Assembly: GCA_002423465.1 (NCBI GenBank)
Contig: DIWG01000029.1
Location: 1 to 43,124, forward strand
Source of the DNA: Syntrophaceae bacterium UBA6112
Lineage (GTDB): Bacteria; Desulfobacterota; Syntrophia; Syntrophales; UBA5619
Length of the DNA stretch: 43,124 nt
Direction of reading: 5' to 3'
Shown here in pieces: positions 33,030-40,646 of the stretch (positions within the stretch are counted from its first letter, which is position 1; each line of letters opens with the position of its first letter). The notes below the pieces were generated by a model. That model did not search any database, was not told the DNA's origin, and was given only the letters and a program-made list of their open reading frames with translations. The translations under genes and the position numbers were made by a program.

Positions 33030-34307
33030 ATGAAATTTCGCCTGATCTATCCCCGTTGGCAGAAGCTGGAGCGGCAGACGGAGTTCCATCTGCCCCCGCA
33101 CGGTCCGGCGGTCTTTGCCGCGACCCTGCCGCCGGATTGGGACGTGGAGTTCATCGACGAGAACGTGGAGCCGCTTCCCGCGGACCTCGACGTCGATTTT
33201 GTCGGCATCTCGATGATGCTGACCTGTCAGGTGAAACGGGGCTGGGAGATCGCCGATGACTGCCGCCGCCGCGGCGTCAAGGTGATCTGCGGCGGCATCG
33301 GAACGATGCTCCATGCCGAAGAGAGCAGGCAACATGCCGACGCCGTTTTTCTCGGCGAGGCCGAAGGAAGGATGGAAGCGGTCTTCGCCGACTGGCGGCG
33401 GGGCTGTCTCAAACCCGTCTATGACTTCTTCGCCGAGCCGCCGCCGACGGAGCTCATCGGTCCCGCCCGACGCGACATCCTCAAGCGGGATTTCTACAAT
33501 TACAAGGGGATCCAGATGGTGGACCTCGTGCACGCCTCCCGGGGCTGCCGGTTCAACTGCTATCCCTGCTGTGTCAGTTACCTGGGCGGACGGCGGTTCC
33601 GCCCCCGCCCGGTGGAGAAGGTGGTCGCGGAGATGGCCGGGATCGACAACAACCGCCTGTTCATCGTCGACAATTCGCTGGCGCAGGATCGTCAATGGGA
33701 GATCGATCTCTTTCGCGAGATGATCCCGCTGAAGAAGAAATGGTGCTGTCATCCGATCGAGGAGGACGACGAGGTCCTCGACCTGGCGGCGCAGGCCGGG
33801 GCCTGGTACGTCTATCAGGCCGTTTTCGACACTTCGGATCACATCCGCGACCGGGTGAGGCGCTATCACGACCACGGCATCGCCGTGGAGGGGACGGTTC
33901 TGCTGGGACTGGACAACCAGACGGAGGACGATGTCCGCAGGCTGATCGATTTTCTCCAGGAAATCGGGCTGGACCTGGCCGAGTTCACCGTGCTCACCCC
34001 CTTTCCCCACACCCGGACGTTCGACGATTTCGAGCGGGAGAAGCGGATCCTGACCTACGATTGGGATGCCTATACGGCCGATCGGGTCGTCTTCCAGCCG
34101 CGGCACATGAGTCCGGAGCGCCTCCAGGAGCTGCTCACCTATGCCTGGGAGACCTTTTACCGGGACGAACCCCAGAACTACAAGATGTTCAAGCTCTTCA
34201 AGCAGGTGGTGGAGAGGGAGAAGGCGGATGGGACCTTCCGTCCCCGGCGGCGCGAGCTTGCCGTCCGCCGTTTCGGCCGCGAAGGCGATTCGGGGGTGGC
34301 CGAATGA
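33030..34307 (+). CDS. B12-binding-domain radical SAM protein
   Basis: 425 residues. The N-terminal part (1-130) has the Rossmann-like fold of cobalamin-binding domains ('RLIYPRW', WDVEFIDENVEPLP, DFVGISMMLT, VICGGIGTML, FLGEAEG), but the DxHxxG cobalamin ligand motif is not seen. The radical SAM domain has Cys173, Cys177 and Cys180 in RGCRFNCYPCC, and later DNSLAQDR and TPFPHTRTFDDF. Related enzymes include BchE, HpnJ and HpnR-type proteins, which act on hydrophobic substrates. The substrate is unknown; the neighbours suggest tailoring of an aryl polyene or lipid. AAAGGA precedes the ATG. The stop overlaps a nucleotidyltransferase start. Confidence 0.85.
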   Translation: MKFRLIYPRWQKLERQTEFHLPPHGPAVFAATLPPDWDVEFIDENVEPLPADLDVDFVGISMMLTCQVKRGWEIADDCRRRGVKVICGGIGTMLHAEESRQHADAVFLGEAEGRMEAVFADWRRGCLKPVYDFFAEPPPTELIGPARRDILKRDFYNYKGIQMVDLVHASRGCRFNCYPCCVSYLGGRRFRPRPVEKVVAEMAGIDNNRLFIVDNSLAQDRQWEIDLFREMIPLKKKWCCHPIEEDDEVLDLAAQAGAWYVYQAVFDTSDHIRDRVRRYHDHGIAVEGTVLLGLDNQTEDDVRRLIDFLQEIGLDLAEFTVLTPFPHTRTFDDFEREKRILTYDWDAYTADRVVFQPRHMSPERLQELLTYAWETFYRDEPQNYKMFKLFKQVVEREKADGTFRPRRRELAVRRFGREGDSGVAE

Positions 34308-34360
34308 AACCGACCTTGGTCGTCATGGCCGCGGGTATGGGCAGTCGGTGCGGCGGATAA
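34304..34360 (+). pseudogene. Nucleotidyltransferase, N-terminal 18 codons only
   Basis: The start overlaps the radical SAM stop (ATGA), as for a real operon member. The 18 residues end in VVMAAGMGSRCGG, the nucleotide-binding start of sugar-phosphate nucleotidyltransferases (usually MAAGMGSRYGG), and are followed by TAA. The rest of the gene was not found in the sequence up to the ammonia-lyase. The break marks the left edge of the foreign-looking block that contains the diguanylate cyclase. Confidence 0.65.
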
Positions 34361-34467
34361 AAACAAATTGAGCCGGTGGGACACTCCGGGGAAAAATTGT
34401 GGGATTGAGCATCATGAATTACCCGCTTTTGCTTTTATCTTCGATGCATAGGCCGGGTTTTTTATGA

Positions 34468-34511
34468 ATAATGGATTGACCCGCTGGAAATCTGTATTGT
34501 GTCCCCCGATT
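34468..34511 (+). repeat. Left 44-bp direct repeat flanking the diguanylate cyclase
   Basis: Matches 36984-37027 in 40 of 44 positions; all four differences are transitions. Its core TTGACCCGC and TGTGTCCCCCGATT is echoed a third time near 34575-34592. The 269 bases between the nucleotidyltransferase scrap and the cyclase ATG hold only such repeats. Confidence 0.8.
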
Positions 34512-34629
34512 TCGACGATTTCGATTCGGTCTTCGACGCTATCCGCGCAGGGTTTGGCAAGGTGGCATTCGTTATTGTGTCCCCCGATTTCCAGACATAC
34601 CGGTCAATGATACTGAAAATGAGAACAAT

Positions 34630-36942
34630 ATGCTCCTATCCAAACCAGTTTCGACAAACGCTCACCGGTTCCCCAACCATTGGCTGATTCTCGGCTTTGC
34701 ACTGCTGGTCCTGGGCGGGGTCATCGGCTATTCCCTCACCCATGAGTACAACCGCATCGATGCCCTGGAACGGGAGCGTCTGACGACCCAGGCCAAGGTC
34801 GTGGATGCAAACCTGGAGCACCAGTTGGTTGCGCTAAAATCGGCGTTGAGGAGCATTCGAGACGATCTGCCGTACTGGAAAGCGCAAAAGGAGAGCAGCA
34901 CACTGGTCAGTCGCAACCTGCAGGCCATGAGCAGTACCATGCCGGGAATTCGTACCGTAGCCATCGCTGATGCCGAAGGGACGGTATCCGCCAGTAACCG
35001 GAAGCAACTCATCGGATTGAACTTCCATGAACGGGAATATTTTCGGGCCGCCCGTCAGGGTCTTAACCCGGCCATGCTCTACATTTCGCCACCCTTCAAA
35101 TCCGTCCTCGGGGTTTATGTCATGAACGTGACAATGGTGGTCCTCGACACCCGGGGTGCGTTCGCCGGCATCGTTTCGGCAACCTTGGATCCGGATTTTT
35201 TCAGCATCCTGCTGAATTCCGTGCTCTACGCGCCAGGAATGAGGGCTTCTCTCATTCACGGCGACGGCAAAATCTTCGCGGAGGTGCCTGACAGGAAGGA
35301 CTTGTCCGGGATGGACCTGGCGAAACCCGGCAGCCGATACACACTTCACGTGAAAAGTGGCCGGACGGCCAATCTCTTCGCCGCCGGCAGAGCCTACTCC
35401 ACGGGTGATGAGCGTATGAGCGCCTGGCGCACCATTCGGCCGGCCTCCCTGCTTTTGGACAAACCCCTGATGGTCTCGGTCAATCGTGATATGAAAGGGC
35501 TATTCGCCTCCTGGCGCAGGGGGGCCTTCATACAAGGCGGCCTATTCGGGGTGCTGGTTCTGGCGGCTGTTTTCGGCCTCTATTTCTACCAGTGGCGGCA
35601 GCGGAAATATGACCGTCTCGAAGCCGGTTATACGGCCGAACTGCAACGAAGCGAGGAAAATTACCGGGGTCTCTTCGAGAATGCCTCCATCGGCATCTTC
35701 CACTCGCTGCCGGAAGGAACGTTTTTGCGAGTGAACCCTGCATATGCAAGGATGTTTGGGTACGAGTCGCCGGCGGAAATGGTTTCAGCGGTTACGAACA
35801 TCAGCACCCAGCTCTTCGTCGACTCGAAAAAGCGGTCGGATCTGCTCGCGGCCACGATGGAGAACGGCGGCTGGATTTACGCCGAGAATCGGTACCGCCG
35901 CAAGGATGGCGCCATGCTGACCGCGAACATGAGCATGCGCAAGGTACTCAACGTCGACGGCACGGTAGCCTACCTCGAAGGATTTGTTGAAGACATCACC
36001 GAACGCAAGCTGGCAGAGGAGGCGCTGCAGGAGAGTGAAGCGCGCTTTCGACGCATCTCTTCCATGATTTCGGATGTTGTGTATTCCTGCAAAACGGATG
36101 ATGAGGGCCGCTTTACGATCAATTGGATGACGGGAGCAGCAGAACGGATCAGCGGCTATTCTATCGCGGAGATCCTGTCCCGGAAATGCTGGCATTTCAT
36201 GGTTATCGAGGGGGATTTGGCTCTTTTTGAAAAAAATGTCACCGCTCTCACCCCAGGAAAACGTGGTGAGTGTGAACTCCGTATCCGCCACAAAAACGGC
36301 GGAATCGTCTGGATTGCCTCTTACGCTGAATGTGTAATGGGATCGGAGACACCGGAGCACTTTCATCTGTATGGCGGTTTGATCGACATTACCGAGCGCA
36401 AGCGGATAGAGGCGGCGTTGAGGGATAGCGAAAACAGATACCGGGAACTCAGCATCATCGATGACCTCACCCAACTTTACAATTCCCGGCATTTTTATCA
36501 TCATCTCAAAATGGAGATGGACCGGGCGGACCGCTATGGACAGCCCTTGACCCTGCTGCTTCTCGATCTCGACGATTTCAAACAGTTCAACGATGCCTAC
36601 GGCCATATCGAGGGAGATCGGGTTTTATCGAGGCTTGGCCAGGTGGTCAAACGATGCCTTCGCCAGACGGATTCCGCTTATCGTTACGGCGGTGAGGAAT
36701 TCACCGTCATCCTGCCCATGACAACCAGCGCGGACGGCGCTGTTACGGCGGAAAGAATCCGGACGGAATTCGGGAAGGAGCATTTTCCCCCGGCGTCTGG
36801 TCAGTCCGTTCATGTGACGGTGAGCATCGGGCTTGGGGAATACAAGACACAGGAAGACATCAAGGCCTTCGTTCACCGGGTTGACCAACTCATGTACCAG
36901 AGTAAAAAGAACGGGAAGGACAGGGTTTGTTTTGAAACATAA
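34630..36942 (+). CDS. Membrane diguanylate cyclase (periplasmic Cache-like sensor, 2 PAS, GGDEF)
   Basis: 770 residues: membrane helix 18-37, a periplasmic sensor (about 40-298, PDC/Cache-like: IADAEGTVSASNRKQLIGLN then FHEREYFRAA), membrane helix 301-320, PAS 1 (340-458), PAS 2 (468-590) and GGDEF (600-768). GGEEF (687-691) is intact and an RxxD inhibition site (RQTD) precedes it, so it should make c-di-GMP in response to an outside signal. The GGDEF domain is nearly the same as in the protein at 4024-7056, including LSIIDDLTQLYNSRHFY and PMTTSADGAVTAERIRTEF. The ribosome site is weak. Confidence 0.9.
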   Translation: MLLSKPVSTNAHRFPNHWLILGFALLVLGGVIGYSLTHEYNRIDALERERLTTQAKVVDANLEHQLVALKSALRSIRDDLPYWKAQKESSTLVSRNLQAMSSTMPGIRTVAIADAEGTVSASNRKQLIGLNFHEREYFRAARQGLNPAMLYISPPFKSVLGVYVMNVTMVVLDTRGAFAGIVSATLDPDFFSILLNSVLYAPGMRASLIHGDGKIFAEVPDRKDLSGMDLAKPGSRYTLHVKSGRTANLFAAGRAYSTGDERMSAWRTIRPASLLLDKPLMVSVNRDMKGLFASWRRGAFIQGGLFGVLVLAAVFGLYFYQWRQRKYDRLEAGYTAELQRSEENYRGLFENASIGIFHSLPEGTFLRVNPAYARMFGYESPAEMVSAVTNISTQLFVDSKKRSDLLAATMENGGWIYAENRYRRKDGAMLTANMSMRKVLNVDGTVAYLEGFVEDITERKLAEEALQESEARFRRISSMISDVVYSCKTDDEGRFTINWMTGAAERISGYSIAEILSRKCWHFMVIEGDLALFEKNVTALTPGKRGECELRIRHKNGGIVWIASYAECVMGSETPEHFHLYGGLIDITERKRIEAALRDSENRYRELSIIDDLTQLYNSRHFYHHLKMEMDRADRYGQPLTLLLLDLDDFKQFNDAYGHIEGDRVLSRLGQVVKRCLRQTDSAYRYGGEEFTVILPMTTSADGAVTAERIRTEFGKEHFPPASGQSVHVTVSIGLGEYKTQEDIKAFVHRVDQLMYQSKKNGKDRVCFET

Positions 36943-36983
36943 TCTCAAGAACAATTCAAGGGAAATACGGGGACATAATACCC

Positions 36984-37027
36984 ATAATGGGTTGACCCGC
37001 CGGAAACCTGTATTGCGTCCCCCGATT
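36984..37027 (+). repeat. Right 44-bp direct repeat flanking the diguanylate cyclase
   Basis: Partner of 34468-34511 in the same orientation. It is followed by a short run of CCCCGATTAC copies (37018-37052). Of the 36943-37257 gap, the only other identified items are this repeat run and the strong promoter at 37128-37156. Confidence 0.8.
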
Positions 37028-37127
37028 ACTCCCCGATTACACCCCGATTACAAGCACCCGATCCCATGGCTGACCATGATTTTATCCAGTCATATCATAC
37101 ATCTTCCCCGTTATTCCCCATTATTCG

Positions 37128-37156
37128 TTGACACCCCTGTTTGAGTTTCTTATAAT
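37128..37156 (+). promoter_or_regulatory. Perfect-consensus sigma-70 promoter of the YeeE pair
   Basis: TTGACA (37128-37133), exactly 17 bases, TATAAT (37151-37156): both boxes match the consensus at all twelve positions. The expected start is near 37163, leaving a leader of about 95 bases with a possible small hairpin (about 37202-37223, CCGG..CCGG ends). Confidence 0.85.
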
Positions 37157-37257
37157 GCTTCCGCAATCGATCATCGTCTTTCTTGTCGGTTTGGTTCAGG
37201 CGGCCGGGACGATTTCTCGGTCCGGTATCGAAACAGCCATCAGGGAGGTGAAGAGCC

Positions 37258-37785
37258 ATGAATGTTTTGCGGGAAAAAATGTGGTCCCCCTACGTCGCAG
37301 GCGCACTGGCGGGCCTTCTGCTGGTGCTCTCCGTCCTGGTCACGGGGAAATTCTTCGGTGCCTCGACCACCTTCGTACGCGCGGCGAATTATGTTGAGCA
37401 GGCTGTTGCTCCGGAGAAGGTGGCCGGAATGGAGTATTTTATCAAGGAGAAGGCGAAAATTGACTGGCAGTTCCTGTTCGTCGTCGGAGTTCTCTTCGGA
37501 GCGCTGGCATCGGCCTGGTTGTCGAAGGAGAAGAAGGCTGTTGCCGTTCCCCCGATGTGGGAGGGTCGATTCGGGGCGTCTCGCGTCCGACGGGGAGTGG
37601 CGGCCTTTCTGGGCGGGGTGGTGCTGATGTTCGGGGCCCGTCTCGCCGATGGGTGACCGAGCGGTCACGGCCTGAGCGGTCTGGCTCAGGTAGCCGTGAG
37701 CGGTTACGTATCGTTGATCTGTTTCTTCCTGGCGGGAATCGTCATGGCCAGGATTCTGTATGCGGGAGGGAACGGCCATGAATGA
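37258..37785 (+). CDS. YeeE/YedE family transporter half with selenocysteine encoded by TGA (residue 133)
   Basis: Read through the TGA at 37654-37656 this is a 175-residue membrane protein (three to four helices); stopping there would leave 132 residues without the family's last helix. The TGA falls at the conserved Cys of the motif GARLADG-[U]-PSGHGLSG. The codons after it keep the family pattern (SGLAQVAVSGYVSLICFFLA, then GIVMARILY) for 42 residues to a normal stop. A SECIS-like hairpin starts nine bases after the TGA. Family members (YeeE/TsuA, SoxT, YedE) bring thiosulfate or other sulfur and perhaps selenium species across the membrane, with conserved Cys contacting the substrate. AGGGAGGTGAAG precedes the ATG. 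The read-through end overlaps the start of the partner gene by eight bases. Confidence 0.85.
37654..37698 (+). promoter_or_regulatory. Bacterial SECIS-like element with UGA
   Basis: TGA (37654-37656), then a hairpin 37666-37698: lower stem CACGGC/GCCGTG (6 bp), upper stem CTGAGC/GCTCAG (6 bp), a 3' bulge GTA between them, and apical loop GGTCTG (37678-37683). The loop starts 21 bases after the TGA; in E. coli fdhF the same GGUCUG loop lies 18 bases after its UGA. The unpaired U in the bulge is on the 3' side. Such a loop binds SelB to place selenocysteine. Confidence 0.8.
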
Positions 37786-38305
37786 ACTGCTGACCGGCGC
37801 CATTACGGGAATCCTGTTCGGGTTCCTGATGCAGAAGGCCCAGGTGATCCGGTACGACCGGCAACTGGCCGCGCTGCGATTTAAAGACATGACCATCGTC
37901 AAGTTCATGCTCACCACAACTTTGGTGGCCATGGTGGGCATCTACCTGCTGTTCGATCTTGGGCTCGTCAAGCTATCGGTCAAACCGTTGATTCTGGGCG
38001 GGAACGTGTTGGGTGGCCTGATCTTCGGGATCGGCTGGGGGATTGTGGGCTACTGCCCGGCCACCGCCATGGGTGCACTCGGCGAAGGTCGTTACGACAG
38101 CGTCTTCGGTCTGCTGGGGATGATCCTGGGGGCGGGGATTTATGCGGAGGCCTATCCGCTTATGAAAGCGACGGTCCTGACCTGGGGCGATTTCGGGAAG
38201 ATCACCCTGCCGGGCGTCCTGGGGATCAACCACTGGATCGTGATCGTTATTCTGGTTGCGGTCTTTATCGCTCTCTTTCGGTGGTTCGAAAAGAAGGGTC
38301 TGTAA
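37778..38305 (+). CDS. YeeE/YedE family transporter, second half
   Basis: 175 residues with about five hydrophobic helices. The family's conserved Cys is present as an ordinary codon (TGC) in GIVGYCPATAMGALGEG. Together with the preceding Sec-containing half it makes the two-part equivalent of a full YeeE/TsuA-type channel with two symmetry-related halves. GGGAGGG lies nine bases before the ATG, inside the previous gene downstream of its TGA, so efficient translation may depend on read-through of the UGA (translational coupling). Confidence 0.88.
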   Translation: MNELLTGAITGILFGFLMQKAQVIRYDRQLAALRFKDMTIVKFMLTTTLVAMVGIYLLFDLGLVKLSVKPLILGGNVLGGLIFGIGWGIVGYCPATAMGALGEGRYDSVFGLLGMILGAGIYAEAYPLMKATVLTWGDFGKITLPGVLGINHWIVIVILVAVFIALFRWFEKKGL

Positions 38306-38686
38306 TTTCATGAATTCGGTGCCCCGAGGTCCGGCTCCGGCCTTCCATCGCCGGCCGGCCCTCGAGACATAACTTTCCGGGAGGAATTCGGTTCTGTTTG
38401 CTCCCCGGTCGGCACCCCTGTTGCCCCGGATCGTTCGTGTCGATCCAGGCCTGTTGTCGGGGCTGCGTTCGCAGAAGTATATCCATTTATACCTTGATTT
38501 CCAGGACAATATTTTTCATAGTATCTGCCGAATTTGTTCTACGAGACGGTTCCATTGGCTTCCCGCAAGGGGACCTTCGTAGATACGAGGGGGGAAGGCA
38601 TTCCTTAAATGAGAGGATCTTGCCGAACCGGAAATGACGCAAGGGCCGGATCCATCGAATCCGGCTCTCCATGATGAGGAGAACCA
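38306..38686. other. Intergenic region before the ammonia-lyase gene
   Basis: 381 bases without a convincing gene. There is GC-rich dyad symmetry at about 38325-38365 without a T-tract, so a terminator is doubtful. A minus-strand frame ending at 38516 carries a protein-like tail (GSQWNRLVEQIRQIL) that could be a relic, but I cannot assign it. A perfect 7-bp hairpin (GCCGGAT/ATCCGGC, 38645-38665) lies just before the ribosome site of the next gene, and TCTCC (38666-38670) is complementary to that site (GGAGA), so folding might hide it. Confidence 0.5.
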
Positions 38687-40258
38687 ATGGAGATTCGTGA
38701 AGTGGTGATCGGCGAGGGGCCGGTTTCCGTGGCCGGTATCATTGCTGTAGCCCGGCGGGGCGTTCCCGTCCGGCTCAGCGGGAGCGCCGCCTTCCGGGAG
38801 CGGATGGAGCGTTGCCGGGCGGTCATGTATGCGGCCATCGAGGCCGATGTGCCTGTTTACGGCGTGACCACGGGGTACGGAAAGGCGTGCGGGAAGCGGC
38901 TGCGGAAGGGGTCCGTCCTGAACGGGGAGGTAAACCTCATGCGCTTTCATGGTTGCGGGACGGGGGAGCCGCTGGGTATGGAGGAGACGCGGGCGGCCAT
39001 GCTCTGTCGGCTGCTCTGCCTGGCCCGGGGCTATTCCGGGGTATCGATTCCCCTGATGGAGCATCTTGCGGCGTTTCTCAACGCCGGCATTACGCCGGTC
39101 GTTCCCTGCGAGGGCTCCGTCGGCGCCTCCGGCGATCTGACGCCCCTCTCCTATATCCTGGCCGCCCTGGGCGGCGAAAGGGAAGTCTTTTACGGGGGGG
39201 AGCGCATGCCGGCAGGTCGCGCGTTGCGGAAGGCAAAGCTGAAACCTTACCGCTTCGGACCGAAGGAGCCGCTCGCCCTGATCAACGGAACCTCCGTCAT
39301 GACGGGCATTGCCGCCGTGAACCTCGACCGTGCGGAACATATTCTGGAGGCGGCCATCGGCGCCTCCGCGATGAGCGTTCACGCCCTGCAGGGCAAGGCC
39401 GATCATTATCATCCCATCATCGGCGAGGCCAAACCTTTCCCCGGCCAGATCTATGTGGCCGAAAGGATAAGGCGGTTTCTGACCACACGGGTCAAGGAGG
39501 CGGAACTGGAGGCGACCGGTCCGGAGACCCTCCAGGATCCCTATTCCCTGCGCTGCGCTCCGCAGATCCTGGGGGTCCTGTCCGATGCCCTGGTCTGGCT
39601 CCGTCCGTGGGTGGAGATCGAGGCGAACAGCGCCAACGACAATCCCCTCTTTGCCGAAGGGATGGATCGGCCCCTGACGGGAGGGAACTTCTATGGCGGC
39701 CATATCGCCTTTGCCATGGATGCCCTGAAAGCTGCGCTGGCGTCGGTCGCCGACATGGCAGACCGGCAGGTGGTTCTGTTGGTCAATTCCAATGTGAATC
39801 GCGGGCTTCCGGCGGACCTCGTCCGCTTGACCGGAGAAGCCCGCCTCCACAACCACGGGTTCAAGGCCATGTCCATCACCGCCTCCGCCCTGACGGCGGA
39901 AGCGCTCAAAGCGACCATGCCCGCCGCCTCTTTTTCCCGTTCCAGCGAATCCCACAACCAGGACAAGGTGAGCATGGGGACCATCGCGGCCCGGGATGCG
40001 GACCGCGTCTGCACCCTCACGGAGCGGGTCGTGGCGATTCATCTGCTGGCGGCGGCCCAGGCCTGCGAGATCCGGGGACGAATTAAAGCCCGTCCCCGCC
40101 TCGCTTCCCGGCTTGAAGATCTGCGCCGACTGGCGGCGCCGACATACGAAGACCGGCCCATGGATGCCGATATCGAGGCCGTGGCCCGGGAGATTTCCCA
40201 AAACGGTTTCCCGAAGGAGAATGGATGGAAGCGCAGAAAAGCCGGAGCTATGAAGTAA
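38687..40258 (+). CDS. Aromatic amino acid ammonia-lyase (HAL/TAL/PAL family), aryl polyene cluster type
   Basis: 523 residues. The MIO prosthetic group forms from Ala147-Ser148-Gly149 in GSVGASGDLTPLS; the catalytic Tyr58 is in VYGVTTGYG, and NGTSVMTG and the SANDNPLF block are present. The substrate-selecting stretch reads RFHGCGTG (86-93), unlike the SH of typical histidine lyases, and there is no hut gene nearby. Lyases of aryl polyene and flexirubin loci make coumarate or cinnamate as starter unit, and the neighbours agree. GGAGA precedes the ATG. The end overlaps the thioesterase gene by 34 bases. Confidence 0.88.
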   Translation: MEIREVVIGEGPVSVAGIIAVARRGVPVRLSGSAAFRERMERCRAVMYAAIEADVPVYGVTTGYGKACGKRLRKGSVLNGEVNLMRFHGCGTGEPLGMEETRAAMLCRLLCLARGYSGVSIPLMEHLAAFLNAGITPVVPCEGSVGASGDLTPLSYILAALGGEREVFYGGERMPAGRALRKAKLKPYRFGPKEPLALINGTSVMTGIAAVNLDRAEHILEAAIGASAMSVHALQGKADHYHPIIGEAKPFPGQIYVAERIRRFLTTRVKEAELEATGPETLQDPYSLRCAPQILGVLSDALVWLRPWVEIEANSANDNPLFAEGMDRPLTGGNFYGGHIAFAMDALKAALASVADMADRQVVLLVNSNVNRGLPADLVRLTGEARLHNHGFKAMSITASALTAEALKATMPAASFSRSSESHNQDKVSMGTIAARDADRVCTLTERVVAIHLLAAAQACEIRGRIKARPRLASRLEDLRRLAAPTYEDRPMDADIEAVAREISQNGFPKENGWKRRKAGAMK

Positions 40259-40644
40259 AGATGAAGGTGCCTTTTTTCGATCTCGATCCCATGCAGATTG
40301 TTTGGCACGGCAACTATCTGAAATATTTTGATATCGCCCGTTCGGAACTTTTCATTGCGCTGGGCGTGGATCTGTTTGAATATCACGACCGGACGCGCTA
40401 CATCTTTCCGATCATCCGTACCGCCGTCAAGCATATCCATCCGCTCCGGCGGGATGACGAATTCGTCTGCCGGGCCAGCGTGAAAGAGGCCGGCACCAAG
40501 ATCGTCGTCGCCTTCGAAATCCGCCTCATCAAGGATGGAACGATCTGCGCCCGGGGGACGACGGAACAGGCCGCCGTCCTGGCCCCGGAGATGGAGATGG
40601 TTTACACGATTCCGGAAGAGATCAGACGGGCTCTGGGGTTCTAA
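40225..40644 (+). CDS. 4-hydroxybenzoyl-CoA-type hotdog thioesterase
   Basis: 139 residues, hotdog fold: FFDLDPMQIVWHGNYLKYFD carries the family's active-site Asp and the long helix start, followed by 'YIFPIIRTAVKHIHPLRRDD' and GTICARGTTEQAAV. It would release or edit an aryl or acyl thioester; such thioesterases accompany the ammonia-lyase in aryl polyene loci. It starts inside the end of the lyase gene, which implies coupled translation, and stops two bases before the next gene. Confidence 0.85.
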   Translation: MEAQKSRSYEVKMKVPFFDLDPMQIVWHGNYLKYFDIARSELFIALGVDLFEYHDRTRYIFPIIRTAVKHIHPLRRDDEFVCRASVKEAGTKIVVAFEIRLIKDGTICARGTTEQAAVLAPEMEMVYTIPEEIRRALGF

Positions 40645-40646
40645 AG

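Noticed and set aside
34499..34687. 62-codon frame before the diguanylate cyclase
   Set aside because: It consists of the GTGTCCCCCGATTT repeats translated and overlaps the cyclase start.
34468..37060. CRISPR array made of the repeated CCCCGATT units
   Set aside because: Copies are few and degenerate with no regular spacers, and no cas genes are in the window.
37258..37656. First YeeE half as a normal 132-residue protein or a nonsense pseudogene
   Set aside because: The stop is TGA at the one conserved Cys, the frame continues with family sequence, a SECIS-like hairpin with the fdhF loop follows, and the partner gene is placed for read-through.
38516..40201. 561-codon open frame on the minus strand opposite the ammonia-lyase gene
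   Set aside because: It is the antisense of a gene with all catalytic motifs; long open antisense frames are expected at this GC content. Only its last 40 codons outside the gene look protein-like, and I could not assign them.
38687..40258. Histidine ammonia-lyase of a histidine-use (hut) operon
   Set aside because: No hutU, hutI or hutG gene is near; the selectivity stretch RFHGCGTG and the thioesterase and glycosyltransferase neighbours fit an aryl polyene-type lyase.
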